Below are positions 1-8,340 of a stretch of DNA of 64,000 nucleotides, one piece after another. The number at the start of each line of letters is the position of its first letter. The first letter of the stretch is position 1. This DNA is from Allobosea sp. (GTDB lineage Bacteria; Pseudomonadota; Alphaproteobacteria; Rhizobiales; Beijerinckiaceae): contig JAAEQB010000012.1 in NCBI GenBank assembly GCA_024231975.1, forward strand, positions 248,001-312,000, written 5' to 3'. The position numbers were made by a program, and so were the translations under genes. Below the pieces are notes generated by a model, which saw only the letters and a program-made list of their open reading frames with translations, ran no database searches and had not been told where the DNA came from.

Positions 1-1
1 C

Positions 2-688
2 TGGGACCGGGTCTCGGGAATGTCCGAGAGCGCGCTCGCAACCTATCTCGCCAAGGAGCATCCGCAGACGGCCGCCTTCGTGCTCTCGAAGCTCAAGCCG
101 TCCTGCGCCTCCAAGGTCATGACGCAGTGGCCCGAGGAGACGAGGCACGACTTGATGCGCCGCATGCTCAACCTCAAGCCGGTCGCCGAACAGCCGACCA
201 TGATCATCGAGAAGGCGCTCTATGAGGACTTCACCCTCAACCTCGCCCGCAATAAAGGCGCGGACACCCATGCCCGCATGGCCGACATCCTCAACAAGAT
301 GGAGAGCCGGGACATGGAGGCGGCGCTCGACAGCCTGCAGCGCGTCCGCCCGGAATCGGCGGAGATGTTGAAGGGCCTGCTCTTCACCTTCGAGGATATC
401 GCCCAGCTGCCGGCGCGTTCGCGCACGGCGATCTTTGATCAGGCCTCGCCCGAGAACGTCGTGCTGGCGCTCAGGGGCACCGAGCCGCATTTCCGCGAGA
501 TCATGCTCTCCTCGCTCGCCTCGCGCGCCCGGCGCATCGTTCAGAACGAGCTCGACAATGGCGAGCCTGCCCTGCAGCGCGAGGTGCTGGAGGCGCGCCG
601 CGCCATCACCGACCTCGCACTCGACATGGCCAGCCGCGGCGAAATCGAGCTCAATCCGGAGCGCGAAGAGGGCGCCTATTTCCAGTGA
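2..688 (+). CDS. fliG: Flagellar motor switch protein FliG, C-terminal part (5' end outside window)
   Basis: FliG forms the rotor ring under the MS ring and takes torque from the stator. The frame is open at the left edge and ends at a TGA at 686-688, so about 229 C-terminal residues are visible; a normal FliG is about 330-350, so the N-terminal FliF-binding domain is missing from view. The middle-domain EHPQT signature is present near the start. The charged C-terminal helix region (FEDIAQLPARSR) and the closing helix ending in a GEIEL-type tail are typical. The next gene, flhB, starts 31 bases downstream on the same strand. FliG directly before flhB reverses the flhB-fliG order I recall for Sinorhizobium. 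Identification is secure; the true start cannot be given. Confidence 0.93.
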   Translation, partial: WDRVSGMSESALATYLAKEHPQTAAFVLSKLKPSCASKVMTQWPEETRHDLMRRMLNLKPVAEQPTMIIEKALYEDFTLNLARNKGADTHARMADILNKMESRDMEAALDSLQRVRPESAEMLKGLLFTFEDIAQLPARSRTAIFDQASPENVVLALRGTEPHFREIMLSSLASRARRIVQNELDNGEPALQREVLEARRAITDLALDMASRGEIELNPEREEGAYFQ

Positions 689-718
689 ACCGAGTGAGAG
701 CCTGTTAGGGGATAGAGC

Positions 719-1786
719 TTGTCCGAGGAACAGGACCAGGAGAGCAAGACCGAGGAGCCCACTGAGAAGAAGGTCCGGGACGCGGAAGAACGCGGCAACA
801 CGCCCTCCTCCAAGGAAGCGCCGATCTTCGCGACCATCGCTGCCACACTGATCGGGGTGACCTTCCTGATCCGCGGCAGCGCTGCTGAGACGACGCAGTT
901 TCTCTCGACTTTTCTCAGTGACCCGGCCGGCTTCGACATCGCGACGGGCAAGAACACCACGACGCTCCTTGTCATGGTCGTCGTGGATGCCGCGATCCTC
1001 GTCGGGCCGCTCTTGCTGGTCTTGATGGTCTTCGGGTTGAGCGCGTCCTTCCTGCAGCATCCGCCGCAGCTCGCGCTCGACCGGATTACGCCGAAATTCT
1101 CGCGGATTTCGCCGGGCGCGGGCTGGAAACGCATCTTCGGCGCCCAAGGTTTCATGGAGTTCGGCAAGTCGCTCGCCAAATTCATCGCCATCGCGACGGT
1201 GACCTGGCTCATCCTGAAATCAGACAAGAACACGGTGGTGACGGCCATGTTGCAGGATCCAAGCACTATCCCGGAGCTGATCCTCGGCATCGCCATCCGT
1301 CTGCTCTCGGCCGCCTGCGTCGCGACGATCGTCATCGTCACGGCCGACCTGGTCTGGACCCGCATGTCCTGGCGCCGTTCGCTGCGCATGACCAAGCAGG
1401 AGGTCAAGGAGGAGCACAAGCAGGCCGAGGGCGATCCAATCCTGAAGGCACGCCGGCTCTCGCTCGCCCGCGATCGTGCGCGCAGCCGGATGATGGCCGC
1501 GGTCCCGCGCGCTACTCTGGTCGTCGCCAACCCGACGCATTTCGCCGTCGCGTTGCGCTACGTTCCGGAGGAAGGCGGCGCGCCGCTCGTGCTCGCCAAG
1601 GGCACCGACCTGATCGCACTCAAGATTCGCGAGATTGCCGAAGCCAACGACATCCCGGTGATCGAGGATCGCGTCCTCGCCCGTTCGCTGCACGCCTCCG
1701 TACAGATAGACCAGATGATCCCGCGGGAATTCTACGAGGTGGTCGCCGAGCTGCTTTGCATGGTCTATGCCCGGAAAGTGGCGTGA
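719..1786 (+). CDS. flhB: Flagellar export apparatus switch protein FlhB
   Basis: FlhB is the inner-membrane component of the flagellar type III export gate that switches export from rod/hook to filament substrates. The 355-aa product has a charged N-terminus, four predicted membrane segments within about residues 35-215, and a cytoplasmic C-terminal domain with the autocleavage motif NPTH at residues 271-274 (cleavage between N and P). The length is normal for the family. The start used is TTG at 719, preceded by a purine-rich AGGGGATAG; no in-frame ATG lies near the expected N-terminus. It probably belongs to the transcription unit that includes fliG, and is followed by a 344-bp gap before the flagellin gene. 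Confidence 0.95.
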   Translation: MSEEQDQESKTEEPTEKKVRDAEERGNTPSSKEAPIFATIAATLIGVTFLIRGSAAETTQFLSTFLSDPAGFDIATGKNTTTLLVMVVVDAAILVGPLLLVLMVFGLSASFLQHPPQLALDRITPKFSRISPGAGWKRIFGAQGFMEFGKSLAKFIAIATVTWLILKSDKNTVVTAMLQDPSTIPELILGIAIRLLSAACVATIVIVTADLVWTRMSWRRSLRMTKQEVKEEHKQAEGDPILKARRLSLARDRARSRMMAAVPRATLVVANPTHFAVALRYVPEEGGAPLVLAKGTDLIALKIREIAEANDIPVIEDRVLARSLHASVQIDQMIPREFYEVVAELLCMVYARKVA

Positions 1787-1837
1787 GCGGCCTGGGGGCT
1801 GTGGACACTTGGCAAAGCTGGTCTTGTCGTGGCTCCG

Positions 1838-1879
1838 CCGTCATTCCGGGCTCGCCCTTCGGGCGCCCCGGAATGACGG
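1838..1879. repeat. Palindromic repeat (REP-like) in flhB-flagellin gap
   Basis: A near-perfect inverted repeat with outer arms CCGTCATTCCGGG and CCCGGAATGACGG closes on a GC-rich centre containing TTCG. This resembles the dispersed GTCATTCCGGG-type palindromes common in Rhizobiales intergenic regions. It could act as a weak terminator after flhB. The rest of the 1787-2130 gap (about 250 bases to the flagellin start) has no gene I can support; it must hold the flagellin promoter, but I could not assign a sigma-factor motif with confidence. Confidence 0.7.
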
Positions 1880-2130
1880 CAGTGGTTCCGGCCCATCCAT
1901 CTCGACAACTGTCCATACCACCTAAGGCCGACCGACCTGCCGGCGCCTGATCCCCGGCCATGCGCCGCGCGGCTGGCATAGCAAGGCCCACGCAAGCTTC
2001 GCCGCGCTATTGTCTCGCCATGGCAGGTTGACCTGTTGGGCGAGACCCACCGTCAAAGGCATGACGCCGCCCTGCCATCCCGGTGAAAACCCGGAATGTT
2101 CCCCTTCAATCCCGAATGAGGAACATCATC

Positions 2131-3363
2131 ATGACCAGCCTTCTGACCAACTCCTCGGCTATGACCGCGCTGCAGACGCTGTCGCAGACGAACAAGAACC
2201 TCGCCAGCGCCCAGAACCGCATCGCCACCGGCCTGGCTGTCTCGACCGCCTCGGACAACGCCGCCTACTGGTCGATCGCCACCACCATGCGCTCCGACAA
2301 CAAGGCGCTCAGCGCCGTGCAGGACGCGCTCGGCCTCGGCGCCGCGACCATCGACACGATGTATACCGGCCTGAACGGCACGGTCGAAGTCGTCTCGGAG
2401 ATCAAGAAGAAGCTGACGGCCGCCCGCACGCCCGGCGTCGACCGCGGCAAGATCCAGAGCGAAATCACCGAGCTCCAGAAGCAGCTGAAGAACACGGCCG
2501 ACAGCTCCGTGGTCAACGGCGAGAACTGGATTTCGGTCGATGCCGCCTCGAGCAGCTACAACGCGAAAAAGTCGGTCGTCTCGTCCTTCTCCCGCGCCGG
2601 CGGCGTCGTCCAGATCGACACGATCAACGTCGATCTCGATGCCCTGAAGCTCTATGACAAGAAGGCCGACGCCACCCCGGCGACCAACGTCGTGACCGGC
2701 GACAGCACCGGCACCTTCGCGGCGGCTGCCGGCAACATCACCGTCCAGGTCGGCTCCGGCGCCACCGTGAACGTCGCCACCACGACGTCCTCGACGCTCG
2801 ACAGCATCGCCAAGGACCTCAACAAGCTCGGCATCGACGGTTTCACCGCCGCGGTAAGTGGCTCGCAGCTGACCTTCGCCAACCGCAACACGCGGGGCAT
2901 CACCCTCACCCTGAACAGCGGTCTGACGGGTCCCACCGCGCTCGCCACGGCTCCGACGACGCAGACCGGCAAGGGCATCCTGGACAAGTCCTACGATGCC
3001 TTCGACGGCAGCGCCTGGCAGACCTTCGGCGTCAACTCCATCAACATCTCCGCGCTGACCGACAAGGCTTCGGATCTCGCCACGCTTGAGACCTACATCT
3101 CGGCCGTCGACAACGCCCTCGGCTCCATCACCGATGCCGCCACCAATCTCGGCGCCATCAAGAACCGCATCGGCCTGCAGCAGGACTTCGTCAAGACGCT
3201 GAAGGACTCGCTGGATCGCGGCATCGGCCAGCTCGTCGATGCCGACATGAACGCCGAATCGACCCGCCTCCAGGCGCTGCAGACCCAGCAGCAGCTCGGC
3301 ATCCAGGCGCTGTCGATCGCCAACTCCGGCAGCCAGAGCATCCTGTCGCTCTTCCGCGGCTGA
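2131..3363 (+). CDS. fliC: Flagellin
   Basis: This is the filament subunit, exported through the flagellar type III system. The 410-aa protein has the conserved flagellin N-terminal helix region (NSSAMTALQTL, then SASDNAAYWSIA-like sequence at about residues 45-55) and the C-terminal D0 helix ending QSILSLFRG. The middle region, about residues 150-300, is rich in Thr, Ala and Val, as expected for variable surface domains. The start at 2131 is chosen over an upstream ATG at 2083 because it gives the canonical flagellin N-terminus and has GAGGA about 8 bases upstream. The gene has its own leader and a strong terminator at 3389, so it is probably a separate late-class unit embedded between flhB and fliF. 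Confidence 0.95.
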   Translation: MTSLLTNSSAMTALQTLSQTNKNLASAQNRIATGLAVSTASDNAAYWSIATTMRSDNKALSAVQDALGLGAATIDTMYTGLNGTVEVVSEIKKKLTAARTPGVDRGKIQSEITELQKQLKNTADSSVVNGENWISVDAASSSYNAKKSVVSSFSRAGGVVQIDTINVDLDALKLYDKKADATPATNVVTGDSTGTFAAAAGNITVQVGSGATVNVATTTSSTLDSIAKDLNKLGIDGFTAAVSGSQLTFANRNTRGITLTLNSGLTGPTALATAPTTQTGKGILDKSYDAFDGSAWQTFGVNSINISALTDKASDLATLETYISAVDNALGSITDAATNLGAIKNRIGLQQDFVKTLKDSLDRGIGQLVDADMNAESTRLQALQTQQQLGIQALSIANSGSQSILSLFRG

Positions 3364-3388
3364 TCCGGCTTCCAGCCGTCCGAGACCG

Positions 3389-3417
3389 GGCCACGCTCCT
3401 TCGGAGCGTGGCCTTTT
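3389..3417 (+). terminator. Intrinsic terminator of flagellin gene
   Basis: An 11-bp perfect stem, GGCCACGCTCC paired with GGAGCGTGGCC, closes on a TTC loop and is followed by TTTT. It lies 26 bases after the flagellin stop codon, so it should separate the abundant flagellin transcript from fliF. Confidence 0.9.
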
Positions 3418-3560
3418 CGTTGCGCAGGCAAGCCGTCGCAAGACCCGCGCAAGGCTCGCGGCGGACAGTCCAGCCGCGGCATGGCGCCGAAGGTCGGGGA
3501 CCGGTCTTCGCGCCCTGCCATGCCTGAGCTCTCGCTTCTCGACGTCCAGAAGGAATGGCC

Positions 3561-5186
3561 ATGCCGGGTCGGCAATACGCTGAAGAGATTTGGCTCAACC
3601 TCCAGCAGCTCGGCTACAAGCGCCTCGCGGCGCTGGCGGGCATCGGCCTCTTCGTCCTCGCGACGGTCGGCGTCAGCGCCTATTATCTCAGCCGGCCGGA
3701 AATGTCCGTGCTCTATGGCGGCCTCCAGCGCGAGGACGTGAACCGCATCGGCGCCGCGCTGCAGGAATCCGGCATCCGCTTCGACGTCAACGCCGAAGGC
3801 ACGCAGATCCTGGTGAAGCCGTCGCAGGCGCCGCAGGCGCGCATGCTGCTCGCGGAGAAGGGCCTGCCGCGCAGCGCCAGCGCCGGCTACGAGCTCTTCG
3901 ACAAGATGGGCTCGCTCGGCCTCACCTCCTTCATGCAGGAGATCACCCGCGTCCGCGCGCTCGAAGGCGAGCTCGCCCGCACCATCCAGCTCATGCGCGG
4001 GGTGAAGGCGGCGAGCGTCCACCTCGTCCTCGCCGACAAGGGCTCCTTCCGCCGCGACCAGCAGCCGGCCTCCGCCAGCGTCGTGGTGCGCACCGACACC
4101 GCCGGCGCCGGCAACGTCGCCCAGGCCATCCGCCACCTCGTCGCCTCCGCCGTGCCGGGCCTGGCGGCCGAGAAGGTCACCGTGCTCAGCACCGACGGCA
4201 CGCTGCTCGTGTCCGGCGGCGACGCGGTTCAAGCCGGGTCGACGAAGGTCGCCGGCCTGCAGCAATCCGTGAATCGCGAGATCCAGGACAATATCCGCAA
4301 GGCGCTCACGCCCTATCTCGGCCTCGAGAATTTCGAGATCAGCGTCGCGACCGACCTGAATACGGATCGCAAGGAGACCAGCGAGACCATCTTCAACCCC
4401 GATCAGCGGGTGGAGCGCTCCGTCCGCGTCGTGCGCGAGAACGACGTCTCGCAGAATTCCACCAGCCAGGAGCCGACCACGGTCGAGCAGAACCTGCCGG
4501 AGCGCGCCGTGCGCGCCGATGGCGGCCAACGCTCCAGCGAGGAGAAGCAGCGCCGCGAGGAGCTGACCAATTACGAGATCTCCTCGCGCAAGGTGAACAC
4601 GGTCAGCGATGGCTACTCCGTCGCCAAGATGTCGATCGCGGTGCTGATCAACCGCCCGCGCCTGATCGCATCCCTTGGCGCCAGCCCGGCCCAGGAGGCC
4701 GTCGATCGCCGGCTGGAGGATGTCCGGCAGGTCGTCGCCTCGGCTGCGGGCTTCAGCGAGCCGCGCGGCGACAACATCAAGGTGCTGGCCGTCGACTTCC
4801 TGCAGGGCAGCCGCACGCTGGAGCCCGAGCCGCCGATCGGCATCGGCGAGGCCCTGATGCGTCAGTCCGGCACGCTGATCAACGCGGCGACCATCCTCGT
4901 GCTCGCCGTGTTGATCATCTGGTTCGGCTTGCGCCCGGCGGTCAACGCCATCCTGAAGCATCGCGAGGCCGAGGCGGTCGCCATCAGCGCGGCCGAGACG
5001 CCGGCGCTGCCCGGCCTCACCCAGGCGCAACTCGCCGAGGCCGCGCCGCCGGTCAACCTGATCGAGGGCCTGACCCAGGTCGTGCAGCGTTCGCCTCAGA
5101 AGAAGCTCGAGCAGCTCATCGAATTCGATGAAGCCCAGGCCGCGGCCATCCTCAAGCGCTGGATCCGTGAGGGAGAGCCCGCGTGA
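3561..5186 (+). CDS. fliF: Flagellar MS-ring protein FliF
   Basis: FliF builds the membrane-supramembrane ring that anchors the basal body and houses the export gate. The 541-aa product has a first membrane segment at about residues 22-43, the YscJ/FliF ring-building domains (including a QAPQARMLLAEKGLP-like stretch), a long periplasmic region, a second membrane segment at about 436-457, and a C-terminal tail LEQLIEFDEAQAA expected to bind FliG. ATG at 3561 is preferred to ATG at 3555 because AAGGA at 3549-3553 gives proper spacing only to the former. The gene overlaps fliH by 4 bases, so the two are probably translationally coupled. Confidence 0.95.
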   Translation: MPGRQYAEEIWLNLQQLGYKRLAALAGIGLFVLATVGVSAYYLSRPEMSVLYGGLQREDVNRIGAALQESGIRFDVNAEGTQILVKPSQAPQARMLLAEKGLPRSASAGYELFDKMGSLGLTSFMQEITRVRALEGELARTIQLMRGVKAASVHLVLADKGSFRRDQQPASASVVVRTDTAGAGNVAQAIRHLVASAVPGLAAEKVTVLSTDGTLLVSGGDAVQAGSTKVAGLQQSVNREIQDNIRKALTPYLGLENFEISVATDLNTDRKETSETIFNPDQRVERSVRVVRENDVSQNSTSQEPTTVEQNLPERAVRADGGQRSSEEKQRREELTNYEISSRKVNTVSDGYSVAKMSIAVLINRPRLIASLGASPAQEAVDRRLEDVRQVVASAAGFSEPRGDNIKVLAVDFLQGSRTLEPEPPIGIGEALMRQSGTLINAATILVLAVLIIWFGLRPAVNAILKHREAEAVAISAAETPALPGLTQAQLAEAAPPVNLIEGLTQVVQRSPQKKLEQLIEFDEAQAAAILKRWIREGEPA

Positions 5187-5857
5187 AACACCGTTCAGCC
5201 ATCGAATTCATCCCGCGCTTCGACCTTCCCCTTGCCGAAATCCCCGGGGTTGTGAACGAGGCTCCGGCCCCTCAGACCACGGCGATCGAGCTTCTCCCCT
5301 TCCTGGCGAAGTCCGCGCCGCGCGAGCCGGCCCCGGATGTCGAACGGATTTTCGAGGATGGCCGCCAGGCCGGGCGCGCCGAGGCGCAGGCTGCGGCGCA
5401 AATCGAGTTCGCGCGCCTGCGCGCCGAACACGCTGCCGAGCTGGAACGCGCCCGGCAGGCCTGGGCCGACCAGATCGCCGGCCCCCTCGCCGCTCAGGTT
5501 CAGTCCGCGCTCGAGGGGATCGGACACCAGATCGCCGACACGGTCGGCCGGCTGTTGCGGCCTTTCCTCGAAGGTGAATTGCGCGATGCCGCCAGCCGCG
5601 CGCTGATCGAGCAGCTCGCACCGCTTCTGAGGGGCGCAGATAACGCGCTCCTGCGCATCGCGGGCCCGCGCGAACTGATCGAGGCCCTGCGCCGCGTCTT
5701 TCCGCCCGAGCGCGCGGTCAGCTTCGAGGAGAACGACGCCGCCGAAGTGACGGTTCTCGTCGGCGAGACCGTGCTCGAGACCCGCATCGGCGCCTGGACC
5801 GCCCGCCTGCGCGGCCTCGGTCCGGACCGGCGCCGCCGCCTGACCAACGCCGCCTGA
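5183..5857 (+). CDS. fliH: FliH-like flagellar export protein
   Basis: FliH is the cytoplasmic stator and negative regulator of the export ATPase FliI. This 224-aa protein starts with GTG inside the GTGA overlap with fliF. Its central part (about residues 55-115) is strongly helical and Ala/Arg/Glu rich, as in FliH coiled regions, and the C-terminal half has the pattern of FliH/HrpE proteins. Sequence conservation in this family is weak, so the call leans on size, composition and position between fliF and motB. No fliI is present in the window. Confidence 0.75.
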   Translation: MKHRSAIEFIPRFDLPLAEIPGVVNEAPAPQTTAIELLPFLAKSAPREPAPDVERIFEDGRQAGRAEAQAAAQIEFARLRAEHAAELERARQAWADQIAGPLAAQVQSALEGIGHQIADTVGRLLRPFLEGELRDAASRALIEQLAPLLRGADNALLRIAGPRELIEALRRVFPPERAVSFEENDAAEVTVLVGETVLETRIGAWTARLRGLGPDRRRRLTNAA

Positions 5858-5881
5858 CCGGCTCGACCGGAGTTCGACCCC

Positions 5882-7132
5882 ATGTCCGACATCGACAATA
5901 CCGGCCCGGGCCTGATCATTATCCGGCGCAAGCATGGCAAGGTGGCCGACGTGCCCAAGGGCGGCGTCTGGAAGATCGCCCATGCCGACTTCATGACGGC
6001 GATGATGGCGCTCTTCCTCGTGCTCTGGCTGGTGAATGCGACCAGCCCCGAGAGCCGCACCACCGTTGCGCAGTATTTCAACCCGATCCGCCTGACCAAT
6101 CTGTCGCATGATCGCAAGGGCGTGCGCGACCCGCAGGAGACCATGTCCGGCGAAACCGACCTCCCCGGCCGGTACGACAAGAAGGACGAAAGCGGCCGGG
6201 CCAAGGCAACGGAGCGCCAGCCCGGCACCAAGCTGCAGGAACGCACCCAGGTCTCGGCGCACTTCGAGGATCCCTATGCCATCCTCGCCGAGGCCTCCGC
6301 CTCCCGGCCGGCTTCGGACGCGCAGATGGCTTCGGCCGTCACGCTCGGCTCGAGCGGCCGGCCGGGCATGGAGGGCGGCGAGGCCTTGCGCGACCCGTTC
6401 GATCCGAATTTCTGGCATCAGGTGCTCCAGGTCGAGCAGCCGGCCAAACCCGCCCCTGCTTCGGCCTCGGCGGACAAGGTCGCAAAGCCGGACATCGCCC
6501 CTGCCGCCGCGCCCGTCATCGCCTCGGTCGCAGCGACCCGATCCCTGACCGGCGAACGCGCCGGCGAAGCCCGGAATGTCGCCGTGCCCCGCCCGGCGGA
6601 AGTCCAGCCGCTGACGCCCCGCCCGGACGGCAAGCCGCCAGCCCCGGTCGCGGCGCAGCGCGCGGCCGACGCAGCGACGACCTCCGTGATCGCCGCGGCG
6701 ATCGCGAGCGACAGGGGGCCGGGCAAAGCTGCGGGCGCACCGCAGGTCGAGGTACGCAACACCGACGAGGGCGTGCTGATCAGCCTGACCGACAACGCCA
6801 GCTTCGGCATGTTTGCCATCGGCTCGGCCGAGCCTGCCCCGGAAACCGTCACCATCATGCAGCGCGTGGCCACGGCCCTCAACAAGCGCGAGGGCTCCAT
6901 CGTCATCCGCGGTCATACCGACGCCCGCCCCTTTCGCACCGGCGGAGGCGACAATTGGCGGCTCTCCACGGCCCGCGCCCACACCGCCCAGGATCTGTTG
7001 ATCCGCGGCGGCATCGATGAAGCCCGCATCGAGCATGTCGAGGGCTATGCCAGCCGCAAGCTGCGCACGACCGATCCCGCCGCGGCCGAGAACCGCCGCA
7101 TCGAAATCCTCCTCCGCGAGAAGCGCATATGA
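5882..7132 (+). CDS. motB: Flagellar motor stator protein MotB
   Basis: MotB is the peptidoglycan-anchored half of the proton-conducting stator. The N-terminal plug and membrane segment read WKIAHADFMTAMMALFLVLW; Asp36 is the expected proton-binding residue, equivalent to Asp32 of the E. coli protein. A long low-complexity Ala/Pro linker (about residues 75-290) leads to an OmpA-like peptidoglycan-binding domain with IVIRGHTDARPF and the closing NRRIEIL motif. At 416 aa it is longer than enteric MotB because of the linker, as is usual in rhizobia. It overlaps motC by 4 bases. The motA partner is outside the window. Confidence 0.95.
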   Translation: MSDIDNTGPGLIIIRRKHGKVADVPKGGVWKIAHADFMTAMMALFLVLWLVNATSPESRTTVAQYFNPIRLTNLSHDRKGVRDPQETMSGETDLPGRYDKKDESGRAKATERQPGTKLQERTQVSAHFEDPYAILAEASASRPASDAQMASAVTLGSSGRPGMEGGEALRDPFDPNFWHQVLQVEQPAKPAPASASADKVAKPDIAPAAAPVIASVAATRSLTGERAGEARNVAVPRPAEVQPLTPRPDGKPPAPVAAQRAADAATTSVIAAAIASDRGPGKAAGAPQVEVRNTDEGVLISLTDNASFGMFAIGSAEPAPETVTIMQRVATALNKREGSIVIRGHTDARPFRTGGGDNWRLSTARAHTAQDLLIRGGIDEARIEHVEGYASRKLRTTDPAAAENRRIEILLREKRI

Positions 7133-8340
7133 GACGGGGCCTGGGACGCGCGCTGCTGGCGGCGGCGCTCAGCATCCCGGCGGCGCCCGCCTTCGCCGAG
7201 ACGGGCGAGGCCCCGCCCATCGCCGTGGAGCGGCCGGCGCCCTATATCATGCTGCGTACGCTGCAGTCGCTCCAGAACCAGGCGGCGCAGGGCAACCTGG
7301 CGGCGCACGCGGCGCATCGCGAGCTGCTGCGCGAGATCGCCGCTCCGCTTGCCAATGCCGATCCCGCCAGCTGGAGCGACCCGCGCAATACCCGCGCGGC
7401 GGTGCTCTACGTGCTGAGCGGCGGCCAACCCGGCTTCCTCGGCGAGTTGCTGAAACGGGGCGAGCCCGCCGGCCTGCCGCCCGGCCTCGCCGCCGGCGCG
7501 CTTGCCTATGTCATGGGCGATAGCGACAGGGCCCGCAGCTTGCTGATGCCGCTCGACCCGGCGAACCTGCCCGATACTCTCGCCGGCCAGCTCGCGCTGG
7601 TCCAGGCCAACCTGATCGCCCGCACCGATCAGAAGCGGGCGCTGGCGCTGCTAGATCAGGCGCGGCTGTTGGCGCCGGGCACGCTCGTCGAGGAAGCCTC
7701 GCTGCGTCGCGCCGTCTTCATCGCCGGTGAGATCAGCGATCTCGACCGGATGGAGCGGGCGACATCCCAATATCAGCGTCGCTTCGGCGGCTCGGTCTAT
7801 GCCGAGACCTTCCGGCAATCCTTCGCGGCCGTGCTGGTACGCTTCGAGATCGGCCGCGATCCGGCCAAGTTTCCGCAGCTTGTCACGACCATGCGCGCTT
7901 TCGATAAAAGCCAGCAGCGCACGATCTTCCTGAGCGTCGCACGCGACGCGCTGATCCGGGGGCGGTTCGAGCAGGCGCGCCGCGCTGCCGAGGAAGCGGC
8001 CCGGCTCGCCAGCGAGGACGATGAGGCGAGTATGCGCGCCATGCTTTACGCCGCTGCCTCTCGCCTCGCCACCGACCCCGAGGAGAAGGCGCTCGCCAAG
8101 CTGAAGGCGATCAATGCGGACAAGCTGCCCCCCGCCGATAGGCCGATCCTGAAGACGGCGCTGCGCGTCGGGGCCCACATCACGGATTGGCCGGGTCCAA
8201 CCAGCCCGGCTCCAGCGGAGGACGCATCGCCGCCGGATTTCGATGCCGGACAAAAGCCGCTCGTCGCCGCCGTCGAGCGCAGCCTCGACGAGGTGGAGTC
8301 CTTGCTCAAGGTCCCGACCAAAAGAGAGAAGCCGCGATGA
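7129..8340 (+). CDS. motC: MotC, periplasmic chemotaxis/motility protein
   Basis: MotC is a periplasmic protein of rhizobial motors, reported in Sinorhizobium meliloti to be needed for motility and to act with MotB. The 403-aa product begins with a signal peptide (about residues 1-23, cleavage after AFA) and continues as an alpha-helical, repeat-like protein, including PAPYIMLRTLQSLQNQAAQG near the mature N-terminus. It starts inside the motB stop (ATGA overlap) and likewise overlaps fliK by 4 bases, forming a tight motB-motC-fliK block. The call rests on family recall plus position. Confidence 0.9.
   Translation: MRRGLGRALLAAALSIPAAPAFAETGEAPPIAVERPAPYIMLRTLQSLQNQAAQGNLAAHAAHRELLREIAAPLANADPASWSDPRNTRAAVLYVLSGGQPGFLGELLKRGEPAGLPPGLAAGALAYVMGDSDRARSLLMPLDPANLPDTLAGQLALVQANLIARTDQKRALALLDQARLLAPGTLVEEASLRRAVFIAGEISDLDRMERATSQYQRRFGGSVYAETFRQSFAAVLVRFEIGRDPAKFPQLVTTMRAFDKSQQRTIFLSVARDALIRGRFEQARRAAEEAARLASEDDEASMRAMLYAAASRLATDPEEKALAKLKAINADKLPPADRPILKTALRVGAHITDWPGPTSPAPAEDASPPDFDAGQKPLVAAVERSLDEVESLLKVPTKREKPR

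Noticed and set aside
1838..1879. Riboswitch or attenuator before the flagellin gene
   Set aside because: The palindrome matches a dispersed repeat class and lies more than 250 bases before the flagellin start, with no alternative pairing partner seen.
2053..5030. Long reverse-strand open frames across the flagellin and fliF genes
   Set aside because: They lie opposite confidently identified flagellar genes, are Arg/Gly/Asp-rich with no domain features, and are expected by chance at this GC content.
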